A stretch of DNA of 64,000 bases from Bacteroidales bacterium (GCA_017525505.1 JAFXSR010000024.1:1-64000), one strand, 5' to 3'; positions 34,763 to 45,042 are shown, counted from the first letter of the stretch. Notes: generated by a model from the sequence alone, not told the origin. Numbers and translations: made by a program.

Positions 34763-35168
34763 ATTCTTTCTCTTCCTCTTTACCTTTATCATCAATCAAA
34801 CCTTTCTCTATCAGCTGGTTATACCACAACACCACCTTCTTCATATTAGAGACATATACTCTTTCTTTGTCGTAATTGGGCAGTACTTCGGCAAAATAAG
34901 CCTTCAAAGCCTTGCTGTCCGTCACATTTACAGAAGATTGGGCACCATTTTCTTTCTTGTAAATCGATAAGAACACTTCCTGCAAGGGTACATCATCTTC
35001 TTCGGTAAAAATAGATATATTGTCCAAGGTGGCAACACCATCGTTGGGAAAAACGGGCAGACGTTTGCCATCTGTCAAAGATTCAACAATAAAACTGCTT
35101 TTGTTGTGTGAAAGGAGTTTGAAAAGTCCACTTTTTCCGGTCACAGATAAAATTTTCGATAAATCCAT
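34752..35168 (-). CDS. DUF5606 protein
   Basis: 138 residues, cytoplasmic and acidic. The N-terminus MDLSKILSVTGKSGLFKLL and FIVESLTDGKRLPVF are the conserved part of DUF5606, a Bacteroidota-specific family. The C-terminal half (YVSNMKKVVLWYNQLIEKG) is helical and ends in a charged EEEKESEN tail encoded in part by a micro-repeat. Function unknown. Confidence 0.85.
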   Translation of the reverse strand: MDLSKILSVTGKSGLFKLLSHNKSSFIVESLTDGKRLPVFPNDGVATLDNISIFTEEDDVPLQEVFLSIYKKENGAQSSVNVTDSKALKAYFAEVLPNYDKERVYVSNMKKVVLWYNQLIEKGLIDDKGKEEEKESEN

Positions 35169-35187
35169 TGTTTAATTTTTTTGATGA

Positions 35188-36084
35188 TTAATAATAGATA
35201 TACGCTCTTATTCTTTTGTATTGTAATTTCTTATTTTTGTATCTTGTTTCTGATGTCCAGTTTTTCTGCTGATCATGACCCGCATAAACATACTGTTCCT
35301 TGTCGTTATGCAGGCGGTCCTCGAACAGTACTTTCAGCAAAGCGCCATTGTCCTGATATTGCGTATAGGTGTACTCAATCAGGTCGTTCTCGCCCTTGAA
35401 AGCCCTGCGGTTGACCTCATCGCCGTAATTGTCATACTCGATGGTCACATACTTGTACAATTTCCCCGACGGCTCAAACTCGTCGATACGGGTCAGCAAG
35501 CCCTGGGCATTGTACTTGGACGTATTACGCACCGAATAACCATCGTAGTGGCGCAACATTTCCACCACATTTCCTTCTCCGTCAGTCTTATAGCTGGTAG
35601 TGCTCAACACAGAATCGCGCACACAGATTTTTTCAGCGGAGAGAAAATCATTCATGTCATATTCGTAATGGCATACTACCGTGTCAGGTTCTCCCGGATA
35701 AAACTCTTTCCAGTAATCGGCACGAGTGTCGGCATGATAGCCGAATATACGGAGTGCCAAAGTATCACCTTGCGGAGTCATTTTGCAATAATCCAGCAAA
35801 TAGCCATCGGGGCTGTAATGCTGCACCATCACACTTAACGTGTCGAAGCCCAAGGAGTCCAAGGCCATAGTGTCATTCTGTGAAACTGGAACTTCAGGTA
35901 CTAAAGTGTATGTACACAATTCTTTCACCTGACCGAAGATATGGTTTCTTTGCAGATGGTTTTTCTGGGCATCGGGAATAATAACGATTTCCGCAGGCTT
36001 GCGCTTGCAACCTGACAAAAGAAGCAGTGCCGGTAACAAAAGAGCCAGCACAAGCACAGTCAGGAAAAGAAACCGCTGCTTCAT
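35188..36084 (-). CDS. Lipoprotein with YD-like beta repeats
   Basis: 298 residues. Lipobox LLLLSGCKRKP after a long hydrophobic signal. The rest is a series of short strand-turn units with Tyr/Asp-Gly turns (HYSPDGYLLDYCK, KYNAQGLLTRIDEF, EYDNYGDEVNRRAF, YTQYQDNGALLKVL), similar to the repeats of MORN- or RHS-like beta sheets. No toxin domain follows, so it is not an RHS toxin. Function unknown; it lies ten bases after hutU on the same strand. Confidence 0.7.
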   Translation of the reverse strand: MKQRFLFLTVLVLALLLPALLLLSGCKRKPAEIVIIPDAQKNHLQRNHIFGQVKELCTYTLVPEVPVSQNDTMALDSLGFDTLSVMVQHYSPDGYLLDYCKMTPQGDTLALRIFGYHADTRADYWKEFYPGEPDTVVCHYEYDMNDFLSAEKICVRDSVLSTTSYKTDGEGNVVEMLRHYDGYSVRNTSKYNAQGLLTRIDEFEPSGKLYKYVTIEYDNYGDEVNRRAFKGENDLIEYTYTQYQDNGALLKVLFEDRLHNDKEQYVYAGHDQQKNWTSETRYKNKKLQYKRIRAYIYY

Positions 36085-36093
36085 CCTAATTGG

Positions 36094-38094
36094 TTATTTT
36101 ACAAGTTCGTCAATCATCTGATCATCAGCGATATTGGCGATAGTCACTTTCAGATTCGGGTTCTGGCTCATGGCACGTTTGATAGCGAACATGGCACCAT
36201 CATTGCGGGCCCATGCGCGACGGGCGATACCGTTGTTGACATCCCAATAGAGCATGTTTTTCAGTCTGCGCTCAGCATCATCACTGCCATCGAGCAGCAT
36301 ACCGAAACCTCCGTTGATGACCTCGCCCCAGCCGACACCGCCGCCATTGTGGATAGACACCCAGGTGGCACCACGGAAAGAGTCGCCGATAACATTCTGC
36401 ACCGCCATATCTGCCGTAAAGGAAGAACCGTCATAAATGTTGGAGGTTTCTCTGAACGGAGAATCGGTACCGGAAACATCGTGATGGTCGCGGCCCAGCA
36501 CCACAGGAGCGGTCAGCTTGCCCGACTTGATAGCGTCGTTGAATGCCTTGGCAATTTTGATACGGCCTTCGGCATCGGCATAGAGGATACGAGCCTGAGA
36601 GCCCACCACCAACTTGTTGGCCTTGGCACCTCTAATCCAAGTGATATTGTCGCTCATCTGCTGCTGGATCTCAACTGGTGAGTTCTTCATAATCTCGTCC
36701 AAAACTTCCATAGCCAGGTGGTCGGTAACTTCAAGATCTTCGGGCTTGCCGGAAGTACATACCCAGCGGAAAGGACCGAAACCGTAGTCGAAGCACATGG
36801 GACCCATGATGTCCTGAACGTAAGAAGGATAACGGAAAGTACCGTCTTCTTTCAGGATGTCGGCACCGGCACGACTGGATTCCAAGAGGAAGGCATTGCC
36901 ATAATCGAAGAAATACATGCCCTCGGCGGACAACTTGTTGACAGCGGCCACATGGCGGCGCAAACTGGCCTGGACAGCCTCTTTGAACTTGTCGGGCTCG
37001 TCAGCCATCATGCGTTTTGACTCTTCAAATGAGTATCCCACAGGATAATAGCCACCTGCCCATGGATTATGCAGGGAGGTCTGGTCAGAACCCAAGTCAA
37101 CCTTGATATGGTGCTCTGCGCAATACTCCCACAAATCCACAATATTGCCTTGATAAGCGAAGGATTTTGCAATCTTTTGCTGACGGGCCTCGTTCACTTT
37201 GGCCATCAGCACTTCGAGGTCATCGCAAACCTCATCCACCCAACCCTGCGCATAACGTTTCTGCGTTGCGGCGGGGTTGATTTCCGCGGTAATAGACACC
37301 ACACCAGCGATGTCACCAGCCTTGGGCTGGGCACCAGACATACCGCCAAGGCCAGCAGTCACGAACAATTTTCCGGCAGCGCCACCGCCGATTTTGCGGC
37401 AGGCGTTCAGCACCGTGATAGTAGTGCCATGCACAATACCCTGCGGACCGATGTACATATAAGAGCCGGCGGTCATCTGGCCGTACTGGCTGACACCCAG
37501 TGCGTTGAATTTCTCCCAATGGTCGGGTTTCGAGTAGTTCGGAGTCACCATGCCATTGGTCACCACCACTCTGGGGGCATCTTTATGAGAGGGGAACAAG
37601 CCCATAGGATGACCTGAATACATCACCAAGGTCTGTTCGTCGGTCATTTCTGACAAATACTTCATCACCAGACGATACTGAGCCCAGTTCTGAAAAACAG
37701 CGCCATTACCACCGTAAGTGATCAGCTCATGGGGATGCTGGGCCACTGCGGGATCCAGGTTGTTCTGTATCATCAGCATGATGGCGGCAGCCTGACGGCA
37801 TTTGGCGGGATAATCCTCAATCGGACGGGCATACATCTCATAATCCGGACGGAGACGGTACATGTAGATACGGCCGTAATCGTGCAGTTCCTTCAGAAAC
37901 TCGGGAGCCAAGGTGGCGTGCAAAGAAGGATCGAAATAGCGGAGAGCATTCTTCAGCGCCAGCTTCTTCTCCTTTTTGGTCAGGATATCCTTGCGTTTGG
38001 GCGCATGGTTTACCGTTGTGTCGTATGGTTTCGGGGTGGGCAATGTGGTTGGGATGCCCTGTCTTAAATCGTTTTGAAATTCTTGTAAAGTCAT
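36094..38094 (-). CDS. hutU: Urocanate hydratase
   Basis: 666 residues, the longer urocanase form. Clear family stretches are TYGGNGAVFQNWAQYRL, SGHPMGLFPSHKDAPR, GQMTAGSYMYIGPQGIVHG, the NAD-binding GLGGMSGAQPKA and DHHDVSGTDSPFRET. It converts urocanate to imidazolone propionate in histidine breakdown. The other hut genes (hutH, hutI, ftcD) are not next to it, so the pathway is either dispersed or complete elsewhere. Confidence 0.96.
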   Translation of the reverse strand: MTLQEFQNDLRQGIPTTLPTPKPYDTTVNHAPKRKDILTKKEKKLALKNALRYFDPSLHATLAPEFLKELHDYGRIYMYRLRPDYEMYARPIEDYPAKCRQAAAIMLMIQNNLDPAVAQHPHELITYGGNGAVFQNWAQYRLVMKYLSEMTDEQTLVMYSGHPMGLFPSHKDAPRVVVTNGMVTPNYSKPDHWEKFNALGVSQYGQMTAGSYMYIGPQGIVHGTTITVLNACRKIGGGAAGKLFVTAGLGGMSGAQPKAGDIAGVVSITAEINPAATQKRYAQGWVDEVCDDLEVLMAKVNEARQQKIAKSFAYQGNIVDLWEYCAEHHIKVDLGSDQTSLHNPWAGGYYPVGYSFEESKRMMADEPDKFKEAVQASLRRHVAAVNKLSAEGMYFFDYGNAFLLESSRAGADILKEDGTFRYPSYVQDIMGPMCFDYGFGPFRWVCTSGKPEDLEVTDHLAMEVLDEIMKNSPVEIQQQMSDNITWIRGAKANKLVVGSQARILYADAEGRIKIAKAFNDAIKSGKLTAPVVLGRDHHDVSGTDSPFRETSNIYDGSSFTADMAVQNVIGDSFRGATWVSIHNGGGVGWGEVINGGFGMLLDGSDDAERRLKNMLYWDVNNGIARRAWARNDGAMFAIKRAMSQNPNLKVTIANIADDQMIDELVK

Positions 38095-38130
38095 GTTCTA
38101 TACTGTTTTTCAGATTATTAAATTGCGAAA

Positions 38131-39219
38131 TCACTTATTCTCATTTTCGGCTTTCTCCTCATCATCGGGGGCTTCTATAATATGTTTAAACTCATCTTTA
38201 CGCTCTTTCCACTTGTTTCGGGCATATTGCTGCATATCTTCAAAACTGTCAGTCTCATCCACAATTTCCAATCCGAAGATGGATTCGATAATATCCTCCA
38301 AAGTGACAATACCCGTAAACGAGCCATATTCATCCACAATCAGGGCAATATGTTCTTTTTCCTTCAGCAAAATCTCCCACAACTTGGTCAGGGTCTGTCC
38401 TTCTTCCGCCACCACAATCAGCCGCTTGATATCCGACAGACGGGTATCGAACTTGTCGTTGGCCACGTTTTCGAGCACTTTCTGCCGGAGGACATAACCT
38501 GTGATATGGTCCTCATCATCGTCGGCATACACAGGAATACGGGCATAATGCAGGTAATCCTTGTTCTTATAGAACTCCGCCACTGTCATCTCCTCGGGGG
38601 CGACAGAGACCACCGTCTGCGGGGTCATCACGTCCTCCACTTTCACAGATTCGAGTTTGACAATATTCTGGATAATCTTATTTTCAGAGACCTCGATTTC
38701 ACCTTCTTCGGCGGCCATTTCCACCATAGCCGAGACTTCCTCGCGGCTCACTGCTGCCTCATGGTTCTTCTTGCCTATCACACGCATCAGCAACTTAGAA
38801 AGGAGCACAAAGGGATACATGATGACAATGAGCACCCGCAGGAGTTTGGCCACCGGGATGCTGAGTTTGCGCCAATAGTTGGAACCTATGGTTTTCGGGA
38901 TAATTTCGGATAAAACCAGGATCAAAAATGTCAGGATAGCGGAGCCCAGACCGAGCCACTCATTGCCGAAAACTTTCACCACCTGGGCACCCACACCTGC
39001 GGCACCGATGGTATTGGCAATAGTATTCAACGACAAAATAGCGGCCAGTGGTTTATCGATATCTTCCTTATATTCCCGCAACAACCCGGCATTTTTCCGT
39101 CCTTCAGCCTCCAGCATATTGATATACGAGAGCGGCGTTGACAACAGCACAGACTCCATCAACGAGCAGAAAAACGAGACACCCAATGCCAAAAAAAGAT
39201 AGAAAAATAATGTTCCCAT
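38131..39219 (-). CDS. CNNM/CorC-type membrane protein with CBS domains
   Basis: 362 residues. The N-terminal CNNM domain has four hydrophobic segments (LFLALGVSFFCSLMESVLLS; SLNTIANTIGAAGVGAQVV; AILTFLILVLSEIIPKTIGS; VLIVIMYPFVLLSKLL). Two CBS repeats follow (VEDVMTPQTVVSVAPEEMTV; IALIVDEYGSFTGIVTLEDI). The family includes Mg2+/Co2+ transporters and was once labelled hemolysin. The CorC_HlyC C-terminal domain is absent. A -7 element lies 20 bases upstream. Confidence 0.9.
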   Translation of the reverse strand: MGTLFFYLFLALGVSFFCSLMESVLLSTPLSYINMLEAEGRKNAGLLREYKEDIDKPLAAILSLNTIANTIGAAGVGAQVVKVFGNEWLGLGSAILTFLILVLSEIIPKTIGSNYWRKLSIPVAKLLRVLIVIMYPFVLLSKLLMRVIGKKNHEAAVSREEVSAMVEMAAEEGEIEVSENKIIQNIVKLESVKVEDVMTPQTVVSVAPEEMTVAEFYKNKDYLHYARIPVYADDDEDHITGYVLRQKVLENVANDKFDTRLSDIKRLIVVAEEGQTLTKLWEILLKEKEHIALIVDEYGSFTGIVTLEDIIESIFGLEIVDETDSFEDMQQYARNKWKERKDEFKHIIEAPDDEEKAENENK

Positions 39220-39239
39220 TTCTATATTTAAAATTGTGG

Positions 39240-39247
39240 CAAAGATA
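39240..39247 (-). promoter_or_regulatory. -7 element (TATCTTTG) of the CNNM gene
   Basis: On the minus strand TATCTTTG followed by C, 20 bases ahead of the start codon. It is divergent from the kamA promoter about 55 bases away. Confidence 0.55.
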
Positions 39248-39294
39248 CGGAAATTTTCAATGCGTCTAACGCTAAAAGCTATGGATTTTTTTCA

Positions 39295-39324
39295 TTGCGG
39301 ATATTGTTTTTTTTTGTATCTTTG
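39295..39324 (+). promoter_or_regulatory. Promoter of the kamA gene
   Basis: TTG (39295-39297), a 19-base spacer and TATCTTTG (39317-39324). Transcription would start near 39331, exactly where a tandem repeat begins, giving a ~160-nt repeat-bearing leader. Confidence 0.65.
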
Positions 39325-39333
39325 CACGCTTAA

Positions 39334-39397
39334 TGAGGTTAGTGAGGTTAGTGAGGTTAGTGAGGTTAGTAGGGTTAGTGAGGTTAGTAGGGTTAGA
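39334..39397 (+). repeat. Tandem 9-bp GAGGTTAGT repeat in the kamA leader
   Basis: Four GAGGTTAGT units in a row, then variants with an extra GTAGG: about seven units in all. It is followed by a second, weaker repeat GGCACATTAGCACATTGGCAC at 39423. The open frame across it encodes only a VSEVSEVS string and is not a gene. Copy number could vary by slippage. Confidence 0.8.
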
Positions 39398-39492
39398 TGG
39401 TTAGAACTGAAAATTTAAAATTGGCACATTAGCACATTGGCACATCGTATTGACAAACAAAATAACAACAAATAACAATTAATCCAAAAATA

Positions 39493-40737
39493 ATGGCAAG
39501 CAGAAGAAAAGAAATGTTCCCGAACGTCACTGACGAACAGTGGAACGACTGGAAATGGCAGGTGAAAAACCGCATTGAAACCTTAGACGAATTAAAGAAA
39601 TATATCGACTTGACTCCTGAAGAGGAAGAAGGTGTGGCACAGTCGCTCAAGACTTTGCGTATGGCTATCACGCCTTACTACCTGAGCTTGATTGATCCCA
39701 ACGACCGTCACTGTCCGGTACGCCGTCAGGCCATCCCGACCATCGCCGAAACGCACCAGTCACCCGCCGACCTGCTCGACCCATTGCACGAGGACGAGGA
39801 CTCCCCCGTTCCTGGTCTCACCCACCGCTACCCCGACAGAGTGCTGTTCCTGATCACTGACATGTGCTCCATGTACTGCCGCCACTGCACCCGCCGCAGA
39901 TTCGCCGGCCAAAACGACTGCGAATCTCCCTCGGAAAGAATCCAGAAAGCCATCGATTATATCGCCCGCACCCCGCAGGTTCGCGACGTACTGCTGTCCG
40001 GCGGCGACGCCCTCATGGTAAGCGACCGCATGTTGGAGTCTATCATCCAGCGTCTGCGCGCCATCCCTCATGTTGAGATTATCCGTCTGGGCACCCGTAC
40101 CCCCGTGGTTTGCCCGCAGCGTATCACCGACGATCTGGTCAATATGCTGAAAAAATACCATCCCATTTGGCTGAACACCCACTTCAACCATCCGAACGAA
40201 GTGACCGAAGAGTCAGCTGCCGCCTGCGCCAAACTGGCCAACGCCGGTATTCCGCTGGGCAACCAGTCCGTGCTGCTGCGCGGTGTGAACGACTGCCCCT
40301 ACGTGATGAAGAAGCTGGTACAGGAACTCGTCAAAATGCGCGTGCGTCCGTACTATATCTATCAGTGCGACCTGTCCATGGGTCTGGAACATTTCCGCAC
40401 CCCGGTCTCCAAGGGTATCGAAATCATCGAGTTCCTCCGCGGACATACTTCCGGCTACGCTGTTCCCACTTTCGTAGTGGACGCTCCCGGTGGTGGCGGC
40501 AAGACCCCTGTGATGCCGAACTACGTCATCTCCCAGAGTCCGCATAAGGTCATCCTCCGTAACTTCGAGGGTGTGATCACCACCTACACCGAACCCAGAG
40601 AATATCACGAAGAGTGCCAGTGCCCCGAATGCCAAGCCGAGAAACACCACACCGAAGGTGTTGCCTCCTTGCTGGCCGGCAACCAGATGGCATTGGAACC
40701 GATGGATTTGGACAGAAAGAAAAGACATAGAAAATAG
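39493..40737 (+). CDS. kamA: L-lysine 2,3-aminomutase
   Basis: 414 residues and closely similar to the clostridial enzyme. The radical-SAM cluster cysteines are C125, C129 and C132 (CSMYCRHC). The PLP lysine is K337 in [24 protein letters not shown] binds SAM. A Cys-rich C-terminus (CQCPEC) may hold the zinc site. The enzyme makes L-beta-lysine, the first step of lysine fermentation, or a compatible-solute precursor. No other lysine-fermentation genes (kamDE, kdd, kce, kal) are in the window. An unusually long repeat-bearing leader precedes it. Confidence 0.95.
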   Translation: MASRRKEMFPNVTDEQWNDWKWQVKNRIETLDELKKYIDLTPEEEEGVAQSLKTLRMAITPYYLSLIDPNDRHCPVRRQAIPTIAETHQSPADLLDPLHEDEDSPVPGLTHRYPDRVLFLITDMCSMYCRHCTRRRFAGQNDCESPSERIQKAIDYIARTPQVRDVLLSGGDALMVSDRMLESIIQRLRAIPHVEIIRLGTRTPVVCPQRITDDLVNMLKKYHPIWLNTHFNHPNEVTEESAAACAKLANAGIPLGNQSVLLRGVNDCPYVMKKLVQELVKMRVRPYYIYQCDLSMGLEHFRTPVSKGIEIIEFLRGHTSGYAVPTFVVDAPGGGGKTPVMPNYVISQSPHKVILRNFEGVITTYTEPREYHEECQCPECQAEKHHTEGVASLLAGNQMALEPMDLDRKKRHRK

Positions 40738-40875
40738 GTTACAGAGAATAGTTTACAGGGGATTAGAATTCAAAATCCAATTTTAACTCACCTCGAGCAA
40801 AGTGAGAATCCCCTTAAACACTAATCACAAAAACAACTGGCACATTTGCACATTGTTGACAGGCACACTTAAAAC

Positions 40876-41838
40876 ATGAACAACAACATCATCGAAAACG
40901 CCAAAAGAGTTCTCCAAATGGAGTCGAAGTCCGTGCTGGACCTCCAGCAGTACCTCGATGATGACTTTGTGCGCTGTCTCGAGGTGATTATGCAATCCAA
41001 AGGACGCGTGGTGGTTACCGGCATTGGCAAAAGCGCCATCATCGCCCAGAAGATTGTGGCCACCTTCAACTCAACGGGCACGCCGGCAGTGTATATGCAC
41101 GCCGCCGATGCCTTCCATGGCGACCTGGGCATTATCCAGCCCGACGATGTGGTAATTGCCATCTCCAAGAGCGGCAACACCCCCGAGATTTCTGTGCTGA
41201 TACCCTTCCTCAAGCAAAGCGGCACCCCGCTCATCGCCTTGGTGGGCAACACCCAGTCGTTCCTGGCCAACGAAGCCGACTATGTGCTCAACTGCACCGT
41301 CGATAAGGAGGCCTGCCCCAACAACCTGGCCCCCACCTGCAGTTCCACGGCACAGCTGGCCATGGGCGACGCCATCGCCAGCTGTCTCATCGAACTCCGG
41401 GGGTTCTCCTCCAACGACTTTGCCAAGTTCCACCCCGGTGGCATCTTGGGCAAACGACTCTATCTGAAAGTAGCTGACTTATACAAGTTCAACGACGTTC
41501 CCCTCGTTCATCCTGATGCGGCAATGCCTCAGGTAATCCTGGAAATCTCTGGCAAGTGTCTGGGAGTGACCGCTGTGACTGTTGACAAAAAAGTAGTGGG
41601 AGCCATCACTGACGGCGACCTGCGACGTATGCTGGAAAAAAATCCTGACTACGCCCAACTGACCGCCCGCGACGTGATGACCTCCAACCCCAAAACCATC
41701 AACGTGAACAGCCTCGCCCTTGACGCACTCAACCTGATGAAGCAGAAAAACATCACCAACCTGTTTGTGGTGAACGATGCCAACGAATATATGGGGGTTA
41801 TCCATATCCATGATTTAATTCGGGAGGGAATTTTTTAA
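40876..41838 (+). CDS. kdsD: Arabinose-5-phosphate isomerase (KdsD/KpsF family)
   Basis: 320 residues. An SIS domain (GRVVVTGIGKSAIIAQKIVA; VIAISKSGNTPEISVLIPFL; CSSTAQLAMGDAIASCLI) with FAKFHPGGILGKRL is followed by two CBS domains (GAITDGDLRRMLEKN; ARDVMTSNPKTINVNSLALD). It isomerises ribulose-5-phosphate to arabinose-5-phosphate for Kdo in lipopolysaccharide. It is directly upstream of atpH with a 20-base gap. Confidence 0.93.
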   Translation: MNNNIIENAKRVLQMESKSVLDLQQYLDDDFVRCLEVIMQSKGRVVVTGIGKSAIIAQKIVATFNSTGTPAVYMHAADAFHGDLGIIQPDDVVIAISKSGNTPEISVLIPFLKQSGTPLIALVGNTQSFLANEADYVLNCTVDKEACPNNLAPTCSSTAQLAMGDAIASCLIELRGFSSNDFAKFHPGGILGKRLYLKVADLYKFNDVPLVHPDAAMPQVILEISGKCLGVTAVTVDKKVVGAITDGDLRRMLEKNPDYAQLTARDVMTSNPKTINVNSLALDALNLMKQKNITNLFVVNDANEYMGVIHIHDLIREGIF

Positions 41839-41858
41839 AACCGACTATCACACACACT

Positions 41859-42416
41859 ATGAAAAGCACCAAATTAGCAAGCCGATATGCCAAAGCATTA
41901 TTCGAACTCGCCCAACAGAGGGGAGAACTTGAAACTGTGAATCAGGACTTGGCATTGGTAAAAAGCGTCATCAAAGAAAATCGGGATTTCAGAGGGGTCA
42001 TCGAAAGCCCTATCATATTCCCCGACAAGAAATACAGCATCTTCAAGGGGGTCTTCAACGGCAAACTCAGTGACACCTCTTTCGGTTTCCTTTCCCTGAT
42101 TATCAGGAAGAAAAGAGAACCCGCTCTCGGCACCATTTGCGACGAATTCCTGGCATTGTACAATAAACACCACAATATCAGGATTGCTCATGTCCTCACC
42201 GCTGTGCCCATCAAGCCTGAATTGACGGAAATCCTGCGGCATTTGCTGGAAGAAGACTTACATTCCACCATCCAGATTACTACCACCGTGGATGAGAGAA
42301 TTATCGGTGGCCTCATGGTTGAGATTGACGGCTATCTGTATGATGCGAGCCTCCTGACAAGAATCAACAGGCTCAGGGCTGAATTCTCGCACAATGTTTA
42401 TCAGGCAGCGTTCTAA
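41859..42416 (+). CDS. atpH: ATP synthase F1 delta subunit
   Basis: 185 residues: KLASRYAKALFELAQQRGEL at the start, FRGVIESPIIFPDKK, and the C-terminal TTTVDERIIGGLMVEIDGYL are the delta/OSCP landmarks. Delta joins the F1 head to the b-subunit stalk. The F0 genes that usually precede it are not here; kdsD is. A 126-base gap with micro-repeats separates it from atpA. Confidence 0.92.
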   Translation: MKSTKLASRYAKALFELAQQRGELETVNQDLALVKSVIKENRDFRGVIESPIIFPDKKYSIFKGVFNGKLSDTSFGFLSLIIRKKREPALGTICDEFLALYNKHHNIRIAHVLTAVPIKPELTEILRHLLEEDLHSTIQITTTVDERIIGGLMVEIDGYLYDASLLTRINRLRAEFSHNVYQAAF

Positions 42417-42470
42417 ACAATTTACAATTTACGATTAAAAGTTAATAATTGATGATTGACAATTAAGAAC
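42417..42470. repeat. AT-rich micro-repeats between atpH and atpA
   Basis: CAATTTACAATTTACGATT and then TTGATGATTGACAATTAAG, continuing from the atpH stop. It belongs to the set of gene-end micro-repeats of this window. The rest of the 126-base gap holds no gene. Confidence 0.55.
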
Positions 42471-42542
42471 TAATACTCAACCTTACTAATAGACCTCACC
42501 ATTACTTTTACGACCTTAAGACTATAAATAAAACACAATATT

Positions 42543-44135
42543 ATGGCAGAAATTAAACCATCAGAAGTAACCGCGATTTTGCGGGAACAACTTCAAAACT
42601 TCGAGGTCAAAGCCCAATTGGAGGAAATCGGCACCGTATTGGTAGTAGGCGACGGAATTGCGCGTGTTTACGGGCTCTTCAATGCCTGCTCTGGCGAGCT
42701 GGTGACCTTTTTAACCCAGGAGGGACAATCCATCACGGGCATTGTACAGAACCTGGAAGAGGACAACGTGGGTGTTGTGCTCCTCGGCGACTCCAAAAAA
42801 CTTAACGAAGGTGACGTTTGCAAACGTACCGGCAAGATTGCCTCTATCAATGTGGGCGAAGGTCTGCTGGGCCGTGTCATCAACACTTTGGGCGAGCCCA
42901 TCGACGGCAAAGGCAATATAGAAGGCAAACTGTATGAGATGCCCATCGACCGAAAGGCACCTGGTGTTATCTTCCGCCAGCCTGTCAAGGAACCGCTCCA
43001 GACTGGTATCAAGGCTATCGACGCCATGATTCCCATCGGCCGCGGCCAGCGTGAGCTGATCATCGGTGACCGCCAGACGGGTAAAACCGCTATTGCCATC
43101 GATACCATACTCAATCAGAAGGAATTTTACGACAAAGGAGAACCCATCTACTGTATCTATGTGGCTGTTGGCCAGAAGGGTTCATCAGTAGCTGCCATCG
43201 TGAAAACGCTGACAGAGAGAGGTGCCATGCCCTATACGGTTGTGGTTACCGCTACCGCCTCCGACCCCGCCGCCATGCAGTTCTACGCACCGTTTGCCGG
43301 AGCCGCCATCGGCGAGTACTTCAGAGACACCGGCCGTCCTGCCCTCATCATTTACGACGATTTATCAAAGCAGGCTGTGGCTTACCGTGAAGTCTCCTTG
43401 CTACTCCGTCGTCCGCCTGGACGTGAAGCCTACCCCGGCGACGTGTTCTACTTGCACTCAAGACTGCTGGAGAGAGCCGCCAAAATCATCGAGTCGGATG
43501 AGATTGCAGCCAAGATGAACGACCTTCCGGAAAGCATCAAGCCCATCGTCAAGGGTGGTGGCTCATTGACCGCTCTGCCCATCATCGAAACCCAGGCAGG
43601 TGACGTGTCGGCCTACATCCCGACCAATGTCATCTCCATCACCGATGGTCAGATCTTCCTGGAAACCGGCTTGTTCAACTCTGGTGTGCGTCCCGCTATC
43701 AATGTGGGTGTGTCAGTGTCCCGTGTCGGTGGTAACGCCCAAATCAAATCCATGAAGAAGGTTGCCGGTACGCTGAAACTCGACCAAGCCCAGTTCCGCG
43801 AATTGGAGTCCTTCTCGAAATTCGGCTCCGATGTGGACCAAGCCACGCAGAATGTACTGGACAAGGGAGCCCGAAACGTCGAGATTCTAAAACAGCCCCA
43901 GTACTCGCCTCTCAAAGTGGAAGAGCAGATTGCCATCATCTTCTGCGGTGTGAAAGGACTGCTGCAGAAAGTGCCCACCAACCGTATCAGAAACTTCGAA
44001 ACTGAATATCTGCAAACCATGCGCGAAAGTCATCAGGATGTTTTGGAAACCTTGAAAAACGGCAAGATCGACGACAGCATCATGCAAAAGTTGGAGGAGG
44101 TCTGCAAGGAAGTTTGTAGAAAATACGAGAAATAA
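42543..44135 (+). CDS. atpA: ATP synthase F1 alpha subunit
   Basis: 530 residues. Beta-barrel domain first, then the P-loop [15 protein letters not shown], the region [20 protein letters not shown] and [20 protein letters not shown], all diagnostic for alpha. [16 protein letters not shown] starts the C-terminal domain. Alpha carries the non-catalytic nucleotide sites of F1. Four-base-spaced coupling to atpG. Confidence 0.97.
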   Translation: MAEIKPSEVTAILREQLQNFEVKAQLEEIGTVLVVGDGIARVYGLFNACSGELVTFLTQEGQSITGIVQNLEEDNVGVVLLGDSKKLNEGDVCKRTGKIASINVGEGLLGRVINTLGEPIDGKGNIEGKLYEMPIDRKAPGVIFRQPVKEPLQTGIKAIDAMIPIGRGQRELIIGDRQTGKTAIAIDTILNQKEFYDKGEPIYCIYVAVGQKGSSVAAIVKTLTERGAMPYTVVVTATASDPAAMQFYAPFAGAAIGEYFRDTGRPALIIYDDLSKQAVAYREVSLLLRRPPGREAYPGDVFYLHSRLLERAAKIIESDEIAAKMNDLPESIKPIVKGGGSLTALPIIETQAGDVSAYIPTNVISITDGQIFLETGLFNSGVRPAINVGVSVSRVGGNAQIKSMKKVAGTLKLDQAQFRELESFSKFGSDVDQATQNVLDKGARNVEILKQPQYSPLKVEEQIAIIFCGVKGLLQKVPTNRIRNFETEYLQTMRESHQDVLETLKNGKIDDSIMQKLEEVCKEVCRKYEK

Positions 44136-44138
44136 CCT

Positions 44139-45020
44139 ATGGGAAATCTAAAAGAAATACGAACCCGCATCTCTTCTATCGAGTCCACCGAGAAGATCAC
44201 CAGTGCCATGAAGTTGGTGTCGGCAGCCAAGTTCCGCCGCTCGCAACAGGCTATCATTGCCCTGCGTCCGTACTCCAACAAACTGAGTGAGATCATGCGG
44301 AGTATCGGCGATGCCGCCGACAGCGTCGAGGATATGCCCCTGTTCGCCCAACGTAACCCTGAGAAAGTGGTGGTCATCGCCATCACCTCCAACAAAGGAT
44401 TATGCGGCAGTTTTAACTCTTCCGTCATCAAGGAGACCAACCGTCTGATACAAGACCGTTATGCCAAACAAATGCAAAACGACCAGATACAACTCGTTTG
44501 CTTGGGCAAAAAAGGCAGGGACACACTCGGCAAGAACTATCCACTGATGCTTTCCAGCGAGACATTGCTCGACAAACCCGAATTTACCGAAGTTGCCGCC
44601 ATCGCCGAAGATTTAATGGACAAGTTCGCAAAAAAGGAAATCGACCGGGTGGAGGTGGTTTATAACCAGTTCGTGAACGCAGCTACCCAAAAAGTTACGG
44701 TAGAACAGTTTCTGCCGGTAGCTCCGCCACAGAAAGCCGAAGGAGAAAGCCGCATGAAAAACGACTTCATCTTCGAGCCCTCGAAAGAAGAGCTGTTCAA
44801 AACCCTGACTCCCAGAATCCTTAAACTCCAATTGTTCAAAATGCTCATCGACTCCATCGCCTCAGAGCACGGTGCCCGTATGACTTCCATGTCGAAGGCT
44901 ACCGACAACGCCAACGAGATGCTGAAAGAACTGCGCCTGAAATACAACAACGCTCGTCAATCTTCCATTACCAATGAGCTGATTGAGATTGTGAGCGGTG
45001 CCGATGCATTGAACAACTAA
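44139..45020 (+). CDS. atpG: ATP synthase F1 gamma subunit
   Basis: 293 residues. N-terminal RTRISSIESTEKITSAMKLV and C-terminal MTSMSKATDNANEMLKELRL with YNNARQSSITNELIEIVSGA form the two helices of the rotor coiled coil; ITSNKGLCGSFNSSV is the conserved middle part. It is the last gene of this ATP synthase fragment: a terminator follows and atpD/atpC are not adjacent. Confidence 0.96.
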   Translation: MGNLKEIRTRISSIESTEKITSAMKLVSAAKFRRSQQAIIALRPYSNKLSEIMRSIGDAADSVEDMPLFAQRNPEKVVVIAITSNKGLCGSFNSSVIKETNRLIQDRYAKQMQNDQIQLVCLGKKGRDTLGKNYPLMLSSETLLDKPEFTEVAAIAEDLMDKFAKKEIDRVEVVYNQFVNAATQKVTVEQFLPVAPPQKAEGESRMKNDFIFEPSKEELFKTLTPRILKLQLFKMLIDSIASEHGARMTSMSKATDNANEMLKELRLKYNNARQSSITNELIEIVSGADALNN

Positions 45021-45042
45021 AACAATAACCTCGATATGCTAT

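Noticed and set aside
39236..39418. 60-codon open frame over the GAGGTTAGT repeat
   Set aside because: The product is mainly a VSEVSEVS string from the tandem repeat and starts upstream of the promoter for kamA.
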